Shown here: piece by piece, positions 1 to 12,159 of the stretch | Layout of the letters: each line of letters begins with the position of its first letter | Numbering within the stretch: position 1 is the first letter of the stretch | Source: Mugil cephalus | Lineage: Eukaryota; Chordata; Actinopteri; Mugiliformes; Mugilidae | Direction of reading: 5' to 3' | DNA: 64,000 nt | Assembly (NCBI RefSeq): GCF_022458985.1 | Contig: NC_061771.1 | Span: forward strand, 27,334,001 to 27,398,000 | The notes under the pieces: generated by a model | The model's database searches: none | What the model saw: the letters and a program-made list of their open reading frames with translations, nothing else | What the model was told of the DNA's origin: nothing | Translations under genes and position numbers: made by a program

Positions 1-400
1 GGCACGGTATCAAGGAACGTGGCAACATGGAGATGACATCAAATGACGCAACAAAGAACAAAGGGAAAGGCAGGACTATATATACACAAGAGGGCTCAGG
101 GCTGACAAGACACAGGTGAAACACACAAGGATCAACACAGGTGAGACCAATTAACAATCAAGGGACAGGGAGGCACAAAACAGGAAATCACCAACTTGAC
201 AAAATAAAACAGGAAACACAACATGACACAGACAGACATGACAAAACCACAAGGAAACACGACAGGCAGGAAATCCAGAAACTTGACAAAATAAAACAGG
301 AAACTTCAACTGATGATCGCAAAATAAAAGACAGACATAGAACCTTGACAGTAACTGTGAATCTCCAGTTTGTGACAGCAGGGGGCAGACCCAGGAAACA
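1..400 (-). repeat. LTR-like interspersed repeat, cut by the window edge
   Basis: Read on the minus strand, this stretch shares a recognisable series of words with the solo LTR at 61,781-62,189: a stretch ending in CTGAGCCCTCTTGTGTAT, a TATA-like tract, and a CCTGTTTTATTTTGT motif, which occurs twice here. It therefore looks like a diverged relative in the opposite orientation. The left end lies outside the window, so neither terminus nor a target-site duplication can be checked. The short open frames in it are not credible genes. Confidence 0.5.
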
Positions 401-429
401 AGAAAAAAATAAACACCAGTGAATGAAGG

Positions 430-2900
430 CTGGCATTCAAATATAGGAGTCATTCAAAACTCAAGACTCATTCATGATACACAATATGTTTGTCTTGCAA
501 TGGAAAATAGTTTAATAATCTAATTAATTTCTGAAATTATTCGATTTGCAATTTAACCATTTAATTCCGTTTCAATTTATACAGAAGAACTGTAGATCAT
601 ATTCTAGCCCTAAATTGCAAAATTCACATCCTAACATTTAATAGTGGGTATTATTATTATTTTCACTCTTTTTAAGTTCTCTGTTTATAGGTAGGACACA
701 TTCTCATAGCTTCATAAATTTATCTTTCCGACAACAGTAACACCGGCTTATATGATGCCTTTACGTAAACTCGGAAATTGGACTGGACGGGCTATAATAA
801 CAGTTTGACACCGATCTATCACCAGTCAACCAGGAGACTTAATCAAACACAGTGTGACGTCATTTCAACGTTGACCCAATTTTAACGTGCCGAGTACCGA
901 CTGTAGCTAATTAGCTTGCTTGCCGATTAGCCTATTGTCTGCTAACCGGTACAGCGTTGCTACGTCTTTGTGTGAGAATCTCCGTTGACATATTGAAGTT
1001 TGTGGTCTCTAGCGCTCTGATGCTCCTGTGTTGAGATTCTATCGATTAGCCATATGGACTGATGGAGCTTCAGAAGCTGCTCTACTATGACACCGACACA
1101 CTGAACGGTTGCCGAGGCAACTGTTGCAATACAGTCTGGGATTTGTAGTATTAATGGAGCGCACGCAAAATACATGGGGTCCGATTCTGATAGATAATAC
1201 AATACATTTGGCCTCGAGTTTGATATGTTTGCCATAGGGTGACAGAGTTGGACACAACATAGCTGTCAGAGAGGAAGTATTCCTCCTGGCTGAACACTAT
1301 TGATATTGGTAAGTATGTAAAATAAATAAATAAACAAACAAACAAATGAAATAGAGATTTTTCACAGGACCAAAAAGTCATATTTTATGTTCAAATAAAA
1401 TTTTCCATTTGTGTTGATTGTGTCATTGGTCTTACATTTCATTTCAAGTGGCATTAAAACAGTCTTAAAAAATCTTAAATTTAACTTGAGCCCTGTTTAA
1501 GCGTAAGATTGTGGATGTTACTACTGCTTGTTCCTGCGGTAATATGATATGTGATGTGCGCTGGCTGTTCATAGACACTTTTTTAATCTATGCAGTTAGC
1601 ACTGTTTGGTTACTGGTTTTGGACATTCAGAGAATCAGTTTATCATCTACATGCCATAAATATTTAGGCCACATATTTAAGATTGTTTAGTTATAAATAC
1701 ATAAATCTGATGGTTGTATATTTAAAACACTTAAGGTTTATTACTATTAAATAAATCACATTACCTTTTCACAAATATGCATCACATGAAGTTAATTAGT
1801 TTATGTAAAACTATGTAATCCAAATGGATGGAAATTCCATATTCAATCGAAATGCATACATGTAAATAATAGGCCTGATTTTTTTTTTATTGTAATTTTG
1901 TCAATTTAACAAAGTTTTAGTTTTTGAAGTGAGTGATGGATTGATAGAGTGATAAGGTTAGATATGTTCAATATTTTCTTATCTTCAGACATAATAGTGT
2001 AGGAGACGTTTCTTTACCTGCTTGATAGTTTCAACTGAGACTCCAATCTTCCTCAGAAGTGTCATTAGTCTTTAAATTAAATTCATTATAGATGTGAACT
2101 TATCATCATTGTTTTACTTCTTGACTTTGGTGCCCTCAAAAAATTGATAAAATGATGAAATTCCAGGTCTGGTCAAATTATTTTGGAAGCAGTAATTTCC
2201 ACGTTTGACAGCTTGGAGCTCATTTTTTTCCCCAAGTTGTCTTGAATGCCCCACTCTGCTTCTGATTGGCTACTGATGTAAGTTTGGAGAGGGAAAGTAC
2301 ATAGGCGGCTTTCTTTGTTTCCAAGTAGTATATCAGGCATTACTCTAAATTCCTCCCTGCATCATAGATTTGCATCGTTTAAGCATCATTTCCGCACAGC
2401 TTCCATATCTCTTTGATTTTTTCCAAACTACGGGTTGGGCCGAGGGTCAAGTCACACTATGGCCATAAATTTAATCTTGCATTAAAAAGAGTGTGAATCA
2501 GTGAGCTGCTATCAAATTAACTTTGACAGCTCAAACACATATCCATCACTACATTTGGAGACTATGTTAAAAAGAAAAAGAAAAGAAACAGAACAGAAAT
2601 GACAAAGAAAAATGACAAAAAACAGATCATTCACTTCATCATATAATCAAAAATCATCCCACTCCTGTTGTCCTCAGGGTCTCTAGTGGAGGCATCGTGA
2701 CCTGTGACCTCATCTCTGGAAACTTACAAGAACATCACAAAGCTGTTTGTAACCAGGGTTAGTTAAACCCCAGTTAATTGTAGTTGCTTTGGAAATGTAT
2801 TTTTATATGATCTATTTATGTTCTAAATGTTTCCCTCAAAATTAAATGCATGACTATTTTTCACAAGAGTGGAGCAGTAAAAACATCTTCTCCTATAAAA
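430..2900. other. Non-coding AT-rich stretch, no gene recognised
   Basis: I see no exon with convincing coding character. A CRE-like TGACGTCA lies near 856, and a good splice-donor context (TTGGTAAGTATG) near 1,310 follows roughly 350 bases of mixed composition. This could be the 5' untranslated exon of an unseen gene, but no matching acceptor and reading frame could be tied to it. The rest is AT-rich. Confidence 0.4.
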
Positions 2901-2917
2901 AAAAAAAACTGTTTATG

Positions 2918-3881
2918 TGTTACCGCCCCTTTAACAGAGGTGGCAGTTGTTGAGCGCTGTTTTCAGTGAGCGAAAAGCTGACAGGTGTGTGCATCGTACT
3001 TTAGCAAAAATCTTTGCAAGTCCACTGACCGATGCATGGTGCGTGTGTAGATGTGAGAAGAGAAAAAAGAGGAAAAGTTAGAATTGAAATGATAAAAAAC
3101 TCAGAAGTCATGAAACTAAACGAGAAGAGACTATCAGCGAGCTGCGAGTCGGGATAAACTCGAAACAGGTTGGAGTAATGTATTAGTGTCAGAAGACTAT
3201 GTTTTGTGCTTTATGAATCTTGTGTTGTTATTTTTATTACTGTGAGTGAAACTCTTGATAGTAGGCTTGGTGCAGGCTAATGTAATCAGTGTTAGGCCTC
3301 GGCAGAAAAATTCATGCAGCTAAGCTAGTGAGTGTGTTGAGTTAAAATGGTGTTTTGTACTGTTGTGAATAGTAAAGTTAATGTAATTCATGTGAATAAT
3401 ATGAGTTATGTTAAAAAAGGGAGGGAGGGAAACAGTTATTTTTGTATAAATGTTTATGTGAATATCATGTTTTGGTTACTATGTGTTTAAGATAGATATT
3501 AAAAATTCATGGAAAATGGTAGTAGAAGAAAAGTGGCTACTTTCCCTTGGGCGTGAGGTCATCCATATCTCCATCCACATCTTCATCTTCACCGTGATAC
3601 TTACCATTGGACGTTCACTGTTAAAGAGGGCGGTAGGACTTTGAGTGCACTCGTTTTATTTTATTTATTTGGGCCCATTTTTCCATTTTTTTCCTAGTTT
3701 TTTATTCATTTGAACTTTTGGGACGGTTGCTTTTCAGTACCTGAGATCTCAGAGGTTTTTGTTACTTGTATTTTATATATTTTTTTTGTATTTTGGGTTC
3801 AATTGTGGTTGAAAGATCTTTGTATAATATACCTCCTTTAAACTTTCAGTCTGTTGTGTGTTATTTGGGGTAGACATTACA
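2918..3881. repeat. Candidate solo LTR (about 960 bp)
   Basis: The segment starts with TGTTACCGCC and ends with GTAGACATTACA, giving TG...CA ends with a short imperfect inverted match (TGTTA/TGTAA). Inside are T-rich and purine-rich tracts. No reading frame is present and I could not identify a clean target-site duplication, so the LTR call rests on termini and composition only. Confidence 0.3.
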
Positions 3882-5110
3882 GATCTAAATCAAAATTTAG
3901 TTGAGTAGATACCAGTAGTCTCCTCATCGAGTCTAGAGTTAGAGTTGGTCCTCATTTCCTGTTTGATATTAACCCTGTCTTAGAGTGACAGGTGCAGGGA
4001 GGGGTTACATGTTCATTTAGTGTTGAGTGTTGAGCATTTGGTGCAGGGAAGAATGTGCTGCTTTATTTATTCAGTGCAAACCAGACGAACACCTGAACTT
4101 TAACCTGATGCAGCAGATCATTTGAATCTGGAAAGTCACTTTGAACCAGTTTTGATTAAAACAAATTACTTGGAATAAGTATGTGTCTATCATTGGGTAC
4201 ACTTGCTAGATTTTTAGCTAACTTTATGGTTAGCATTATTGCATCTTTATAGGTTAGAAAATGGATTGTCAAGATCCTTTGATCTTGTGATGTTGCAACT
4301 AAATCTTAGCTTGAAGTAACGCGTATATGTGGATCTAATTTCTAAGAGACAGGTTGTGTTGCCAAAATCTGGAACAAACCATCAAAAAAGACCCTATAGA
4401 CCTACACTCCTTTTAAACATATACAAAAAGAACAATCTGAATGCAGAATGTTGTAGTGTAAAGTAATGCTCTATACATCAGCATTTCCCAACAAACAGTT
4501 TTTTTAAGGCATGGAAACACACAACTCAGATTTTACGATGATCCCTACAGTCAGTACGAGCTATCGGCTGAATATCAGAGTTGATATGCAGCTGCAGCAG
4601 CATAATATCATGATCATGATTTGCAAACAAAGTCCTACACGTGCAGTCAAAGGTGAAGATTGACATGACACCATGACTACACACCTTAAATTCTTCAGTC
4701 ACTGCTGTTTGGTGTCTGATTCTGTCTGTTGTACTTAATCTCCTCAAGAACAACATAAGAAATAACAGTAGATATTCCATATAGACAGCTCCCAGTGTTT
4801 CAGGATCCCAGCTAGGCCTCTTTTCTGGTAAATATGAGCTCATAATTAGTAAGTCACTGTTATAAGATGAGGTCTACATCATTAATCCACTTATATTCCT
4901 AAATTAAATGACTAACTTCTGTAGCCCTGGTCACTTGAAACTAACTGAGTGTACTCTGTCAATGTTTAAATAATTTATTCCTGGAAATATATCAACTTTT
5001 TCTACATCAACTGGAGTCTCACCAAGAGTGCAATTGGAGTTTAATCTTCTAATGTTGCATGTATGTTTGTGATGTCATGTTAGTACGCTATATATTGAAA
5101 AGTCATGACA
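3882..5110. other. Non-coding stretch, nothing recognised
   Basis: No reading frame with coding character was found. A 105-codon minus-strand frame at 4,526-4,843 has no recognisable domain or splice context and is not called. GATC/CATGATCATG-type words near 4,605-4,620 look like chance palindromes. Confidence 0.4.
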
Positions 5111-5119
5111 TGAAAAGGT

Positions 5120-5620
5120 TGCGGTTACTATCTATGTAGTCCTCTGTTTTCATTACATTCAGTCACTAGATGTGTCACTAATAAAAACACAGTAGAAAGT
5201 AATGCGTTCATCAGTGAAATCTATATTGTTGACCTGAATTCATATGATGGAGACAGACAGCTCATGTGCTACACACTGAAGATATGTATAGCCTGTATAA
5301 AAACAGGCTGCGACTCAGCACCATCAGTAGCTTCTAATAGTAGTTAATGGCATGTTGCAGGACGGCAGCCAGGTTAAAAAATGCAATATTTCTTTGATGC
5401 TCTAAATTGACTGCTAACGTACTTATGCAGTAAGCCCATATCAGATTAAACTGTGCAATTTATATTTAAATAATTTTACAGTACATTGACAAGTACAAAA
5501 AAAAAAAAAAAAACCTGTTCAGCTTTTCATAGAAAACAAGGTCTCATGCAGGGTTGGAGTCTCACATGATATTTATTCTGGAAGAGTTTTGTGACATAAT
5601 TATCCTTAAAGGGGACATGA
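5120..5620 (-). repeat. Decayed duplicate of the protease 3' flank
   Basis: Several blocks match 6,880-7,180, just downstream of the protease stop codon, in the same order. Examples are ATCTATGTAGTCC near 5,131 versus 6,882, ACAGACAGCTCA near 5,254 versus 7,004, and TTTTCATAGAAAACA near 5,525 versus 7,091 followed by GAGTTTTGTGACAT. No protease exon accompanies this copy. It is probably the residue of a tandem protease duplication whose coding part has been lost. Confidence 0.55.
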
Positions 5621-6650
5621 AACAAACGGAACATGCAGCAACATAGTGAAAGTGTACATATTTTAAACATAATGGATCATTTTTTGGTCGTACTGTCGTA
5701 CTCCGTCATCGGGTTGGTCAGGTGCTTTGGCTGCAAGTGAAGAAGACGCAGTTTAGGGAGAAAATCTGTCAGAGGACGAGGCAGAAAGCTTGATTTTTCT
5801 CTCTGCTGCTTTCAGCCTCACTCCACTGCATGTCAGAGACAGATAAAAATGATGATACAAATATATATTTAATACTATTTATCCCAGGGAAGAAATGACC
5901 AACAATCTGGTGGCATTTAAATGAGACCCACCTTTACAGAAGGTTGATTGAATGTTTTTATACGTCTAAAGTCGTAAACAAAAAAATAAAAAAAGAAGAA
6001 GAAGAAGAAATCAGGAAGGAGTCCGACACCTTTTCACACCCCTGTAAGTATCTGAATACTCACTGACACTTAGAGAAAGGAGAAGGTGAATCAGATGAGT
6101 CATGTAACGATGGTCCTTCTGTTCACACAATGGTGACTATTATTATTATTATTTTATTATCAGCCTCACTGGCTACAAGGCTCCATTATAGACAATACTG
6201 TTATGGTTATTTTGTTATGATATACAGATATAATACAGACACACTCGCTCTACTGTCAGTGCAGTGTGTTTATGAAAGCAGTGTTTTGAGTTAATAACAC
6301 AATATCTTAAATATATATATATAAATATATTATTGGATGTGCTCTATATGGATGGAATAAAACTCCAGGTGGAAAATGTTTTTGTATTTTGTGTCATAAT
6401 TGAATTTGTCGTTGATAATGTCACACTCGTTGAGAGCAAAATTACAAGTAGTGTCCTAGTACAGGGCAAAAAAACTAAGTGGCGCGGTGGATGGACTTTG
6501 ACTTGAAACAAAGTAATGGTTTCACAATATTGAATAAGTCATTTAACACTGGAGATGAAACGTTCATAAATGTGACCTGTAATAATTAACGTTTTTTTCT
6601 TTTTTTTTGCATTATCTCACAAATAAACATTCTTGTTTGTCAGTGCATTA
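5620..6650. other. Non-coding stretch, nothing recognised
   Basis: AT-rich sequence with short low-complexity runs (AGA-rich near 5,990, ATT repeats near 6,140, AT repeats near 6,313). No exon or transposon end was identified. Confidence 0.4.
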
Positions 6651-6659
6651 TAAGTATTT

Positions 6660-6850
6660 AACATACACGGATCAGCCACAACATTAAAACCACTGGCAGG
6701 AAAAGTAAAGTAAATAACATCAACTATCTTGTGCCAGTTCAGTGTTCTGCTGGAAACTTTTGGACCTGACATTCATTCCTGTGGATGTTACATGTAGCAC
6801 CCACCTAGACCAGACCAGACACCCCCACCCCATAGACACGACACTACACG
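6660..6850. mobile_element. Tc1-like element remnant
   Basis: ACACGGATCAGCCACAACAT followed by TAAAACCACTG resembles the terminal inverted repeat of a widespread fish Tc1-like family. The following GGACCTGACATTCATTCCTG stretch resembles the end of the same kind of element. There is no transposase frame between, so this is an internally deleted fragment. The family assignment is from memory of the terminal sequence. Confidence 0.5.
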
Positions 6851-7200
6851 ATATTTATCACATTTCTACTTTATATTTTATCTATGTAGTCCACTGCTTT
6901 CATTCTTCCCTACAAGTTGATGTTGCATTTTGCAGCTTTCTTACTATTACTGTACTACTATGTAATGCTTAGGAACCATGAAATGAAATCTACATTGTTG
7001 CTGAGAACAGACAGCTCACCTGTATTATTTGAAACTCTAGTAGGTGTCACATACACTAAATCTGTGTGTGTAATGTTAGAGAATTTTAAGTTTTCATAGA
7101 AAACAGGGTCTCATGCACGGTTTCAGTGTCACATAATATTTATTTGAGAAGAGTTTTGTGACATGTTAATCTTAAACTAGAACAGATGAACACATTTTTT

Positions 7201-9090
7201 TCACCATGACAGACCAGTAGTAGCTCGAATCCATTTTACATAGTCTAGGTGACAAATGTTTACAAAGCGATTTGTTAGGTCCCATGCGCGTTTACCACCA
7301 CCCTGGATCAAACCGTAGAGCCGGCCATCGAACACGACTCCTCCACCAGAGTCACCCTGTGAGAAAGAGGAACATGTTTATGGAAAGAGTTGTGCTTTCT
7401 TAATTAAAATACTGATGAATGTTAAACTATTGAAAATGTTCCAGGTTAGTAGCTATACTCACAGGAGCTGCATGCACTTTAGTATCTTCACCACAGAACC
7501 AGTGGTCAGCAGTAGACTGTGTCCTCCACATAGTGTAACCAAGGCCAGTACAGGCAACGACTTTAATATCTGCACACTGAAGATCATCTACTCTCTGGGG
7601 TACTGCCAAGAATGAAAAAAAGTTCCATACTTGTCAAATAAAATAAAACAATATCCCCATAGGATATAATCTGAGGCAGGAAACTGTTTGACCCTAAATT
7701 ATATCAGTTGAAATTAATCCCATCATATTTTCAGTTTTTCAAAATAGAAATCAGTCCAGACTGGCATTTATGTTTTTATATTATTAAATAATAATTAAGT
7801 GACATTAAAGATCAACATACTAACACTGATAAATATTTATTATCCTGAAAGAAATGATGATAAAATAATAATTCATACAAAAATCTCACCAAATTCATTT
7901 TTACTGTTCACGTTGGTGGTGGCATGCCCTGCGATCTGCACTGAGGCTCCCCTAGAAAAAATAATCAAAAGAAGAAAGTTACTCATTAAAAATAAAATTT
8001 AAATAAAGGTCAGTCAGTCGTTCTGGCTCAACATTATTTTTCATTATTTCCTTTTTTTATCATGAAGCTACAGACAGAGAAACATTATGGAATTATACTA
8101 AATATGATGTAATTTCCAAAAACATGTTTTGAATTAAACGGTCTACAAATGAGAAAATAATAACATTAAACACCAATACATCTTTGACTACTCACAGTTG
8201 GGGTTTTGTTGTGCAGTCACCAAGTTTTATAGTCTTAATGAGAATTCTTCTTCGAGGTAACTTCAATAACATGATATCATGGTACTGGTATGTCTTGATG
8301 TCTTTGGCTTTTATGTCCACACTCTTTGCCCTTTTACCTGGATGCACTCTTAAAATGACTGACAACTTGCTGCAAGCACAGATAACATCTTGTTACATCT
8401 TGCACAATAATTTCATTGCCTAAAAACACATTTTAGGTAAAACCCTGAATACTGTTCCCTGTGCACAGCTTAATCACGTAACTGCTGTGAAGTTTGGTCT
8501 AAATTTAAGACTCAGAAATATTTGGATATTTTTCTTACAATCCTGACTTCCAGCAGTGAGCCACAGTCAGAACCCACTGCTTGCTGATCAGAGAGCCTCC
8601 ACAGATGAAATTATTGTTTTGATCGACCAGTTTCACGTGATACAGACGCTCTTCTTTACCACAGTCTTCACCTCCGATGATCCTTTTGTGCACATCCACC
8701 ACTGTGCTCACTGTGGTACCTGAAAGAGAAAATGATCTACTATGAGTTGGAACTTGGTGCTAAAATTGGTTGGTTTTACTCACTGAACAACATAGTCACT
8801 CACTGCCTCAATGACTAAACATAGAGTTTAGATAAATCATTTATTACAAAACACCCAACAGCCCAAATCTACTCAAATATGTTAGAAGTATAAAATATCA
8901 GTAATGTCCTCTTTCCATGCATTGAATGAGGGAGGGAGACAGTTCATTAAACCTTCAGAACTAGCATCTGATGGATCAACAAAACGTGATGTGGTCAAGT
9001 TTCAAAATGAAGAAATCACATAAACATCGTTCTCTACTCACCGACCCACAGCAGAACAAGAAGCAGCGTCAGACGAGCCATCGCTTTCAT
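7201..9090 (-). CDS. Secreted trypsin-fold serine protease, granzyme/kallikrein-like (six exons)
   Basis: Six exons with GT-AG borders and consistent phase: 9,042-9,090, 8,539-8,719, 8,196-8,369, 7,890-7,951, 7,463-7,602 and 7,201-7,356. They sum to 762 bases, that is 253 residues plus stop. The first exon encodes a short hydrophobic signal peptide (MKAMARLTLLLVLLWVG). Exon 2 holds the activation site KR-IIGGE and the catalytic His in LTVAHCW. Exon 3 holds the Asp in HDIMLLKL. Exon 6 begins GDSGGG with the catalytic Ser. All three catalytic residues are present, so it should be an active S1-family endopeptidase, secreted or granule-stored. Unusually, the residues before GDS read HAAP: the position normally numbered 189 appears to be His and the usual Cys191 is Ala, and no partner Cys is seen in the 220 region. 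This resembles haematopoietic (granzyme-type) proteases and predicts non-tryptic specificity. The exact subfamily is not settled. Confidence 0.85.
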
Positions 9091-9732
9091 TCTGCTTCCA
9101 GTGACTTCTGTCCAGTGGCACTAACTTTTAACCATGTTCACCATCTCATGTTGGTCATGGAGCAGCCAATCACAGAGCAGAGGTTTATCAACAGACTCAC
9201 TCTGTGAATGCAGCTCTACACATTCATGCAAATGTCATGAACATTTCCAGTCTTTTTTTTCCAAACACTGACAGTAGGCATCCAAAGAAAACGTAAAAAG
9301 ATAAAGTGACATCTGACAGTTAATGCAAAGTTGCTCTCTTCTCTGAAGCTAATTTATGTAAAGTACATCAACAGCACACTTCTAAGATCATCTCCCAGGA
9401 AAACACATCACTTCTACCCTGTAGGTACGGTGTAGACCATGGATATACACTGAAGCTGAATTTATATGTCAAATGTCACTAAGCCTCTCATACACCACAT
9501 CAGAAATGTATCTACACTTTCCAGTCATTTGCCCAAAATGTATTTCATTGTTCACGTGTCTCAGCGACTAAGCAAACACGGAAAATTCTCTCATGTTCAG
9601 CCTCAACAAACTCTCTACTCAGACGTCTTCTCTATGTTCTGTGCTGCAGAGATTTCAGTGAAAGTGACCATTGATCCACATTTATAAACTTCAGCTCCAA
9701 CATGAACTGATCAGTTCATCACTGTGTAAAGT

Positions 9733-9884
9733 ACACAGAGACACAACACAGAGACACAACACAGAGACACAACACAGAGACACAGCACTGAGACACAGCA
9801 CTGAGACACAACACATAAACACAGCACTGAGACACAACACAGAGACACAGCACAGAGACACAACACAGAGACACAACACAGCTG
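9733..9884. repeat. 13-bp minisatellite
   Basis: About eleven imperfect tandem copies of a GAGACACAACACA-type unit, with AGCACT-containing variants. Reading frames across it in both directions are a by-product of the repeat. Confidence 0.9.
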
Positions 9885-9914
9885 ACTAGTGTCCCATTAG
9901 TATTTCAGTGGTGT

Positions 9915-11060
9915 AATAACATAACAATACAGACACACCAGAGCACAGGTATAGAAGCTTTGACTGGAGCAGCCTCCAAAACTTAGTATAAATGTAAACA
10001 CATGGAATATTTGACTCATTACATATGACAGCTGGTCAGTGGCTTTAGTAAGATTCTGTTTTAATTATTTCATGTTGTACCTCCCAGTGCATGAGCCATC
10101 ATAGACGTTCACTCACCTGTTGTACCGTTAGATAAGAAAGTTAAACAGAAGTCACTCATCCAGTTTGACCTTGCAGCTGAAGAATATGTATATTCACTAT
10201 TTGCTTATCACAAAGCTTAACACTGAGGTCTTTGTTCCACGACAAACTGTCTTTCACCTTTGAAACTTTATTTGTTCCAATGACATTGAGTCTGTGTTAG
10301 TGAGTTATACTATATAATGATGCTGGAAGATGGATTTAGTTATCTTTGATTTCATTTATTATTTTAACTTTTCATTTAATTTACGTTACAGCCCAACTCA
10401 CCTTAGATAAAGGGACTAACAGACAGATGAATGTGATGGACATGGTCCTGTAGAGGTTTGATGAACAACTTTTTGTTTGCAGCAACAGAAACTTTTGATG
10501 GTTTTATTGTTTAAACACTTTTTATGTAGTTATATGGTATAAAGGAATAAAATAAAATGTTGTATTATAAAAAGTGGAGTAAGTTGTGGATGAGTGGCTT
10601 CACCACGTGTCACCTATTCTTTATCAACACCAGATGCAAATACAGGTCTTCCACTCCACAACGCTGACAGATCGTTGTCTCCAGTCGCCTGATAGAGTCG
10701 CTCCATCCTTTGTATTTTACAAACCAAGCCTTTAACTGACCAGAATAATCTTTCCCTCTGTTTTGTCTATCTGTTAAACTTTAACTCCAAACAGCCGTGA
10801 CACAAAATTCACAAAGAAACTTTTGAAGAGGATTCAAATCTGTCTTCATTTGAAAGATCCAGCATCAATTCCACAAACCCATATATCCATTTTCTTATAC
10901 ATATCATTTCTTACACCTTTATATGTATATTTTGCTTCAAACAGACTAAGAAGCAGCTTTTATCTCAGTCATTACTTTACTGAACGTAAGGGTTAGGGTT
11001 AGTTGCACTATTACTTTATATTTTCTGAACACATTCTCAGGATCTTACATCAACGGTAGA
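9915..11060. repeat. Left arm of a large inverted duplication
   Basis: The reverse complement of this stretch reappears at about 12,160-12,940. Matching blocks include TATACATATCATTTCTTACA-type sequence, the ATGCAAATACAGG block near 10,633, the GTTTGCAGCAACAGAAAC block near 10,476, and AGCCACTGACCAGCTGTCAT near 10,030 (reverse complement). The right arm lacks roughly 370 bases corresponding to about 10,065-10,435, so the arms differ in length. The loop between them is about 1.1 kb. Confidence 0.75.
10395..10450 (-). CDS. Putative signal-peptide exon, copy 1
   Basis: On the minus strand, ATG opens a hydrophobic stretch (MSITFICLLVPLSK) that runs directly into a good donor, AAG followed by GTGAGT. 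A paralogous exon with the same layout lies at 11,810-11,860. The pattern is that of the first coding exon of a small secreted or membrane protein. Downstream exons could not be assembled with confidence, so the product is unknown. Confidence 0.35.
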
Positions 11061-11359
11061 AAAGCTGAACGATGGGAGCGATTGTTTATTGTTTTAATGT
11101 TTGGTTTTCTTATGTGATCTGAACCTTAAAGTTTTTAATGTCATTGTGCTGCTGTTCAATGACAGTAAATTGTGATTCTGAGCTCTGGTTTCTTGTGTCA
11201 ACTCAACTCAGAAAATGAACGAGTCACTCTGTCACTTCCAGCAGCAGCAGCAGCTCATCGTCTTATCTCTGGGAGAGCCACTCCCTCACCTGTAGAAAGT
11301 CTGCTGCTCTCCTCTGGTCGTCTCTGAGCAAAACGTTTCTCTGTACACATCAATTATTG

Positions 11360-11900
11360 TCTCATGTCATTTAAGTCATGTGTCACTGCTGCACTTCTAC
11401 ACTATACTAAGAGTAGACTCACTTGCACCACACCAGAAATGTGTGTCTCAATAACCAAAGAAACACAACAAAAATCTCTCATGTTCAGTCTCCAACAAAC
11501 ACTGTACTCAGACGTCTCTACACAGAGAGACATATCAGCCCGTTAGTCACTGATTATTATTTCAGTGGTGCAATTACAAAATAATACAGACATTGATTTA
11601 TTGATTTCATGTTGCATCTCCCAGTGCATGGGGCCTAGATAGAAGCTTCTCAAACAGGTTCCATTGAACAAAACCTTGCAGCTGACGTCCTGCCTAAAAA
11701 TATCATTATGTGTATTCACTATTTGCTTATCACAAAGCTTAACACTGAGGTCTTTGCTCCGTTGTTTCATCGGGTTTCATTTAATTCCAGTGACAATCGA
11801 TTCACTGAACTCACCTCAGGTAAAGAGACTAACATGAAGATGAATGTGACGGACATTGTCCTGTAGAGGTTTGATGAATTCTTTAATGAACAACCATTTT
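11360..11900. repeat. Direct duplicate of 9,470-10,470
   Basis: Blocks recur in the same order as in 9,470-10,470: CTCTCATGTTCAG near 11,478 versus 9,588, CTCAGACGTCT near 11,509 versus 9,618, ATTTGCTTATCACAAAGCTT near 11,722 versus 10,199, and the CCTGTAGAGGTTTGATGAA block near 11,860 versus 10,447. The minisatellite and other segments are absent here. With the inverted copies this gives four versions of one module in 4 kb. Confidence 0.7.
11808..11862 (-). CDS. Putative signal-peptide exon, copy 2
   Basis: The minus-strand ATG begins a hydrophobic stretch (MSVTFIFMLVSLPE) ending at a GTGAGT donor. It is the paralogue of the exon at 10,395-10,450 with several amino-acid changes but the same length and donor position, which supports a real exon. 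A following Cys-containing frame around 11,640-11,700 (VSCKVLFNGTCLRSF) might be a later exon, but the junctions are uncertain and I do not recognise the protein. Confidence 0.35.
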
Positions 11901-12073
11901 GGTAACAACAACAGAAACTTCTGGTGTTTTTCGTTTTTTTTACTATGGAGTGAGGAATAAAACCAAATTGCTTTATGAAATGAGTGGAGTCAGGTGTGGA
12001 TCGGTTGCTTTACTGCCTGTCAGAATTTCTTTATCAACAACAGATGCAAATACTGAGCTTCCACTTCACCAGC
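11878..12073. repeat. Promoter-module copy with inverted partner at 13,555-13,745
   Basis: This roughly 196-bp segment is nearly identical, in reverse complement, to 13,555-13,745. Shared words include AATGAACAACCATTTTGGTA and GCAAATACTGAGCTTCCACT. It is also a diverged relative of 10,463-10,680 and 12,517-12,742. It lies directly upstream of the putative signal exon at 11,808-11,862, so it may be that gene's promoter or first-intron region. Confidence 0.75.
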
Positions 12074-12159
12074 TCAGTGGCAGCTGGTGGAGAAATTTGG
12101 TGGACGGACTAACAAATTTAATTAAATAGATTAAATACAATCCCTCCCATCATTCAGCT

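Noticed and set aside
1..453. Frames of about 80-100 codons at the left edge
   Set aside because: They fall inside an LTR-like repeat and have biased composition.
9691..9889. Cys/Val-rich and Thr/His-rich frames across 9.7-9.9 kb
   Set aside because: Products of the 13-bp minisatellite, present in both directions.
10985..11005. Telomere-like GGGTTAGGGTTAG
   Set aside because: Only two units; too short to be an interstitial telomere tract.
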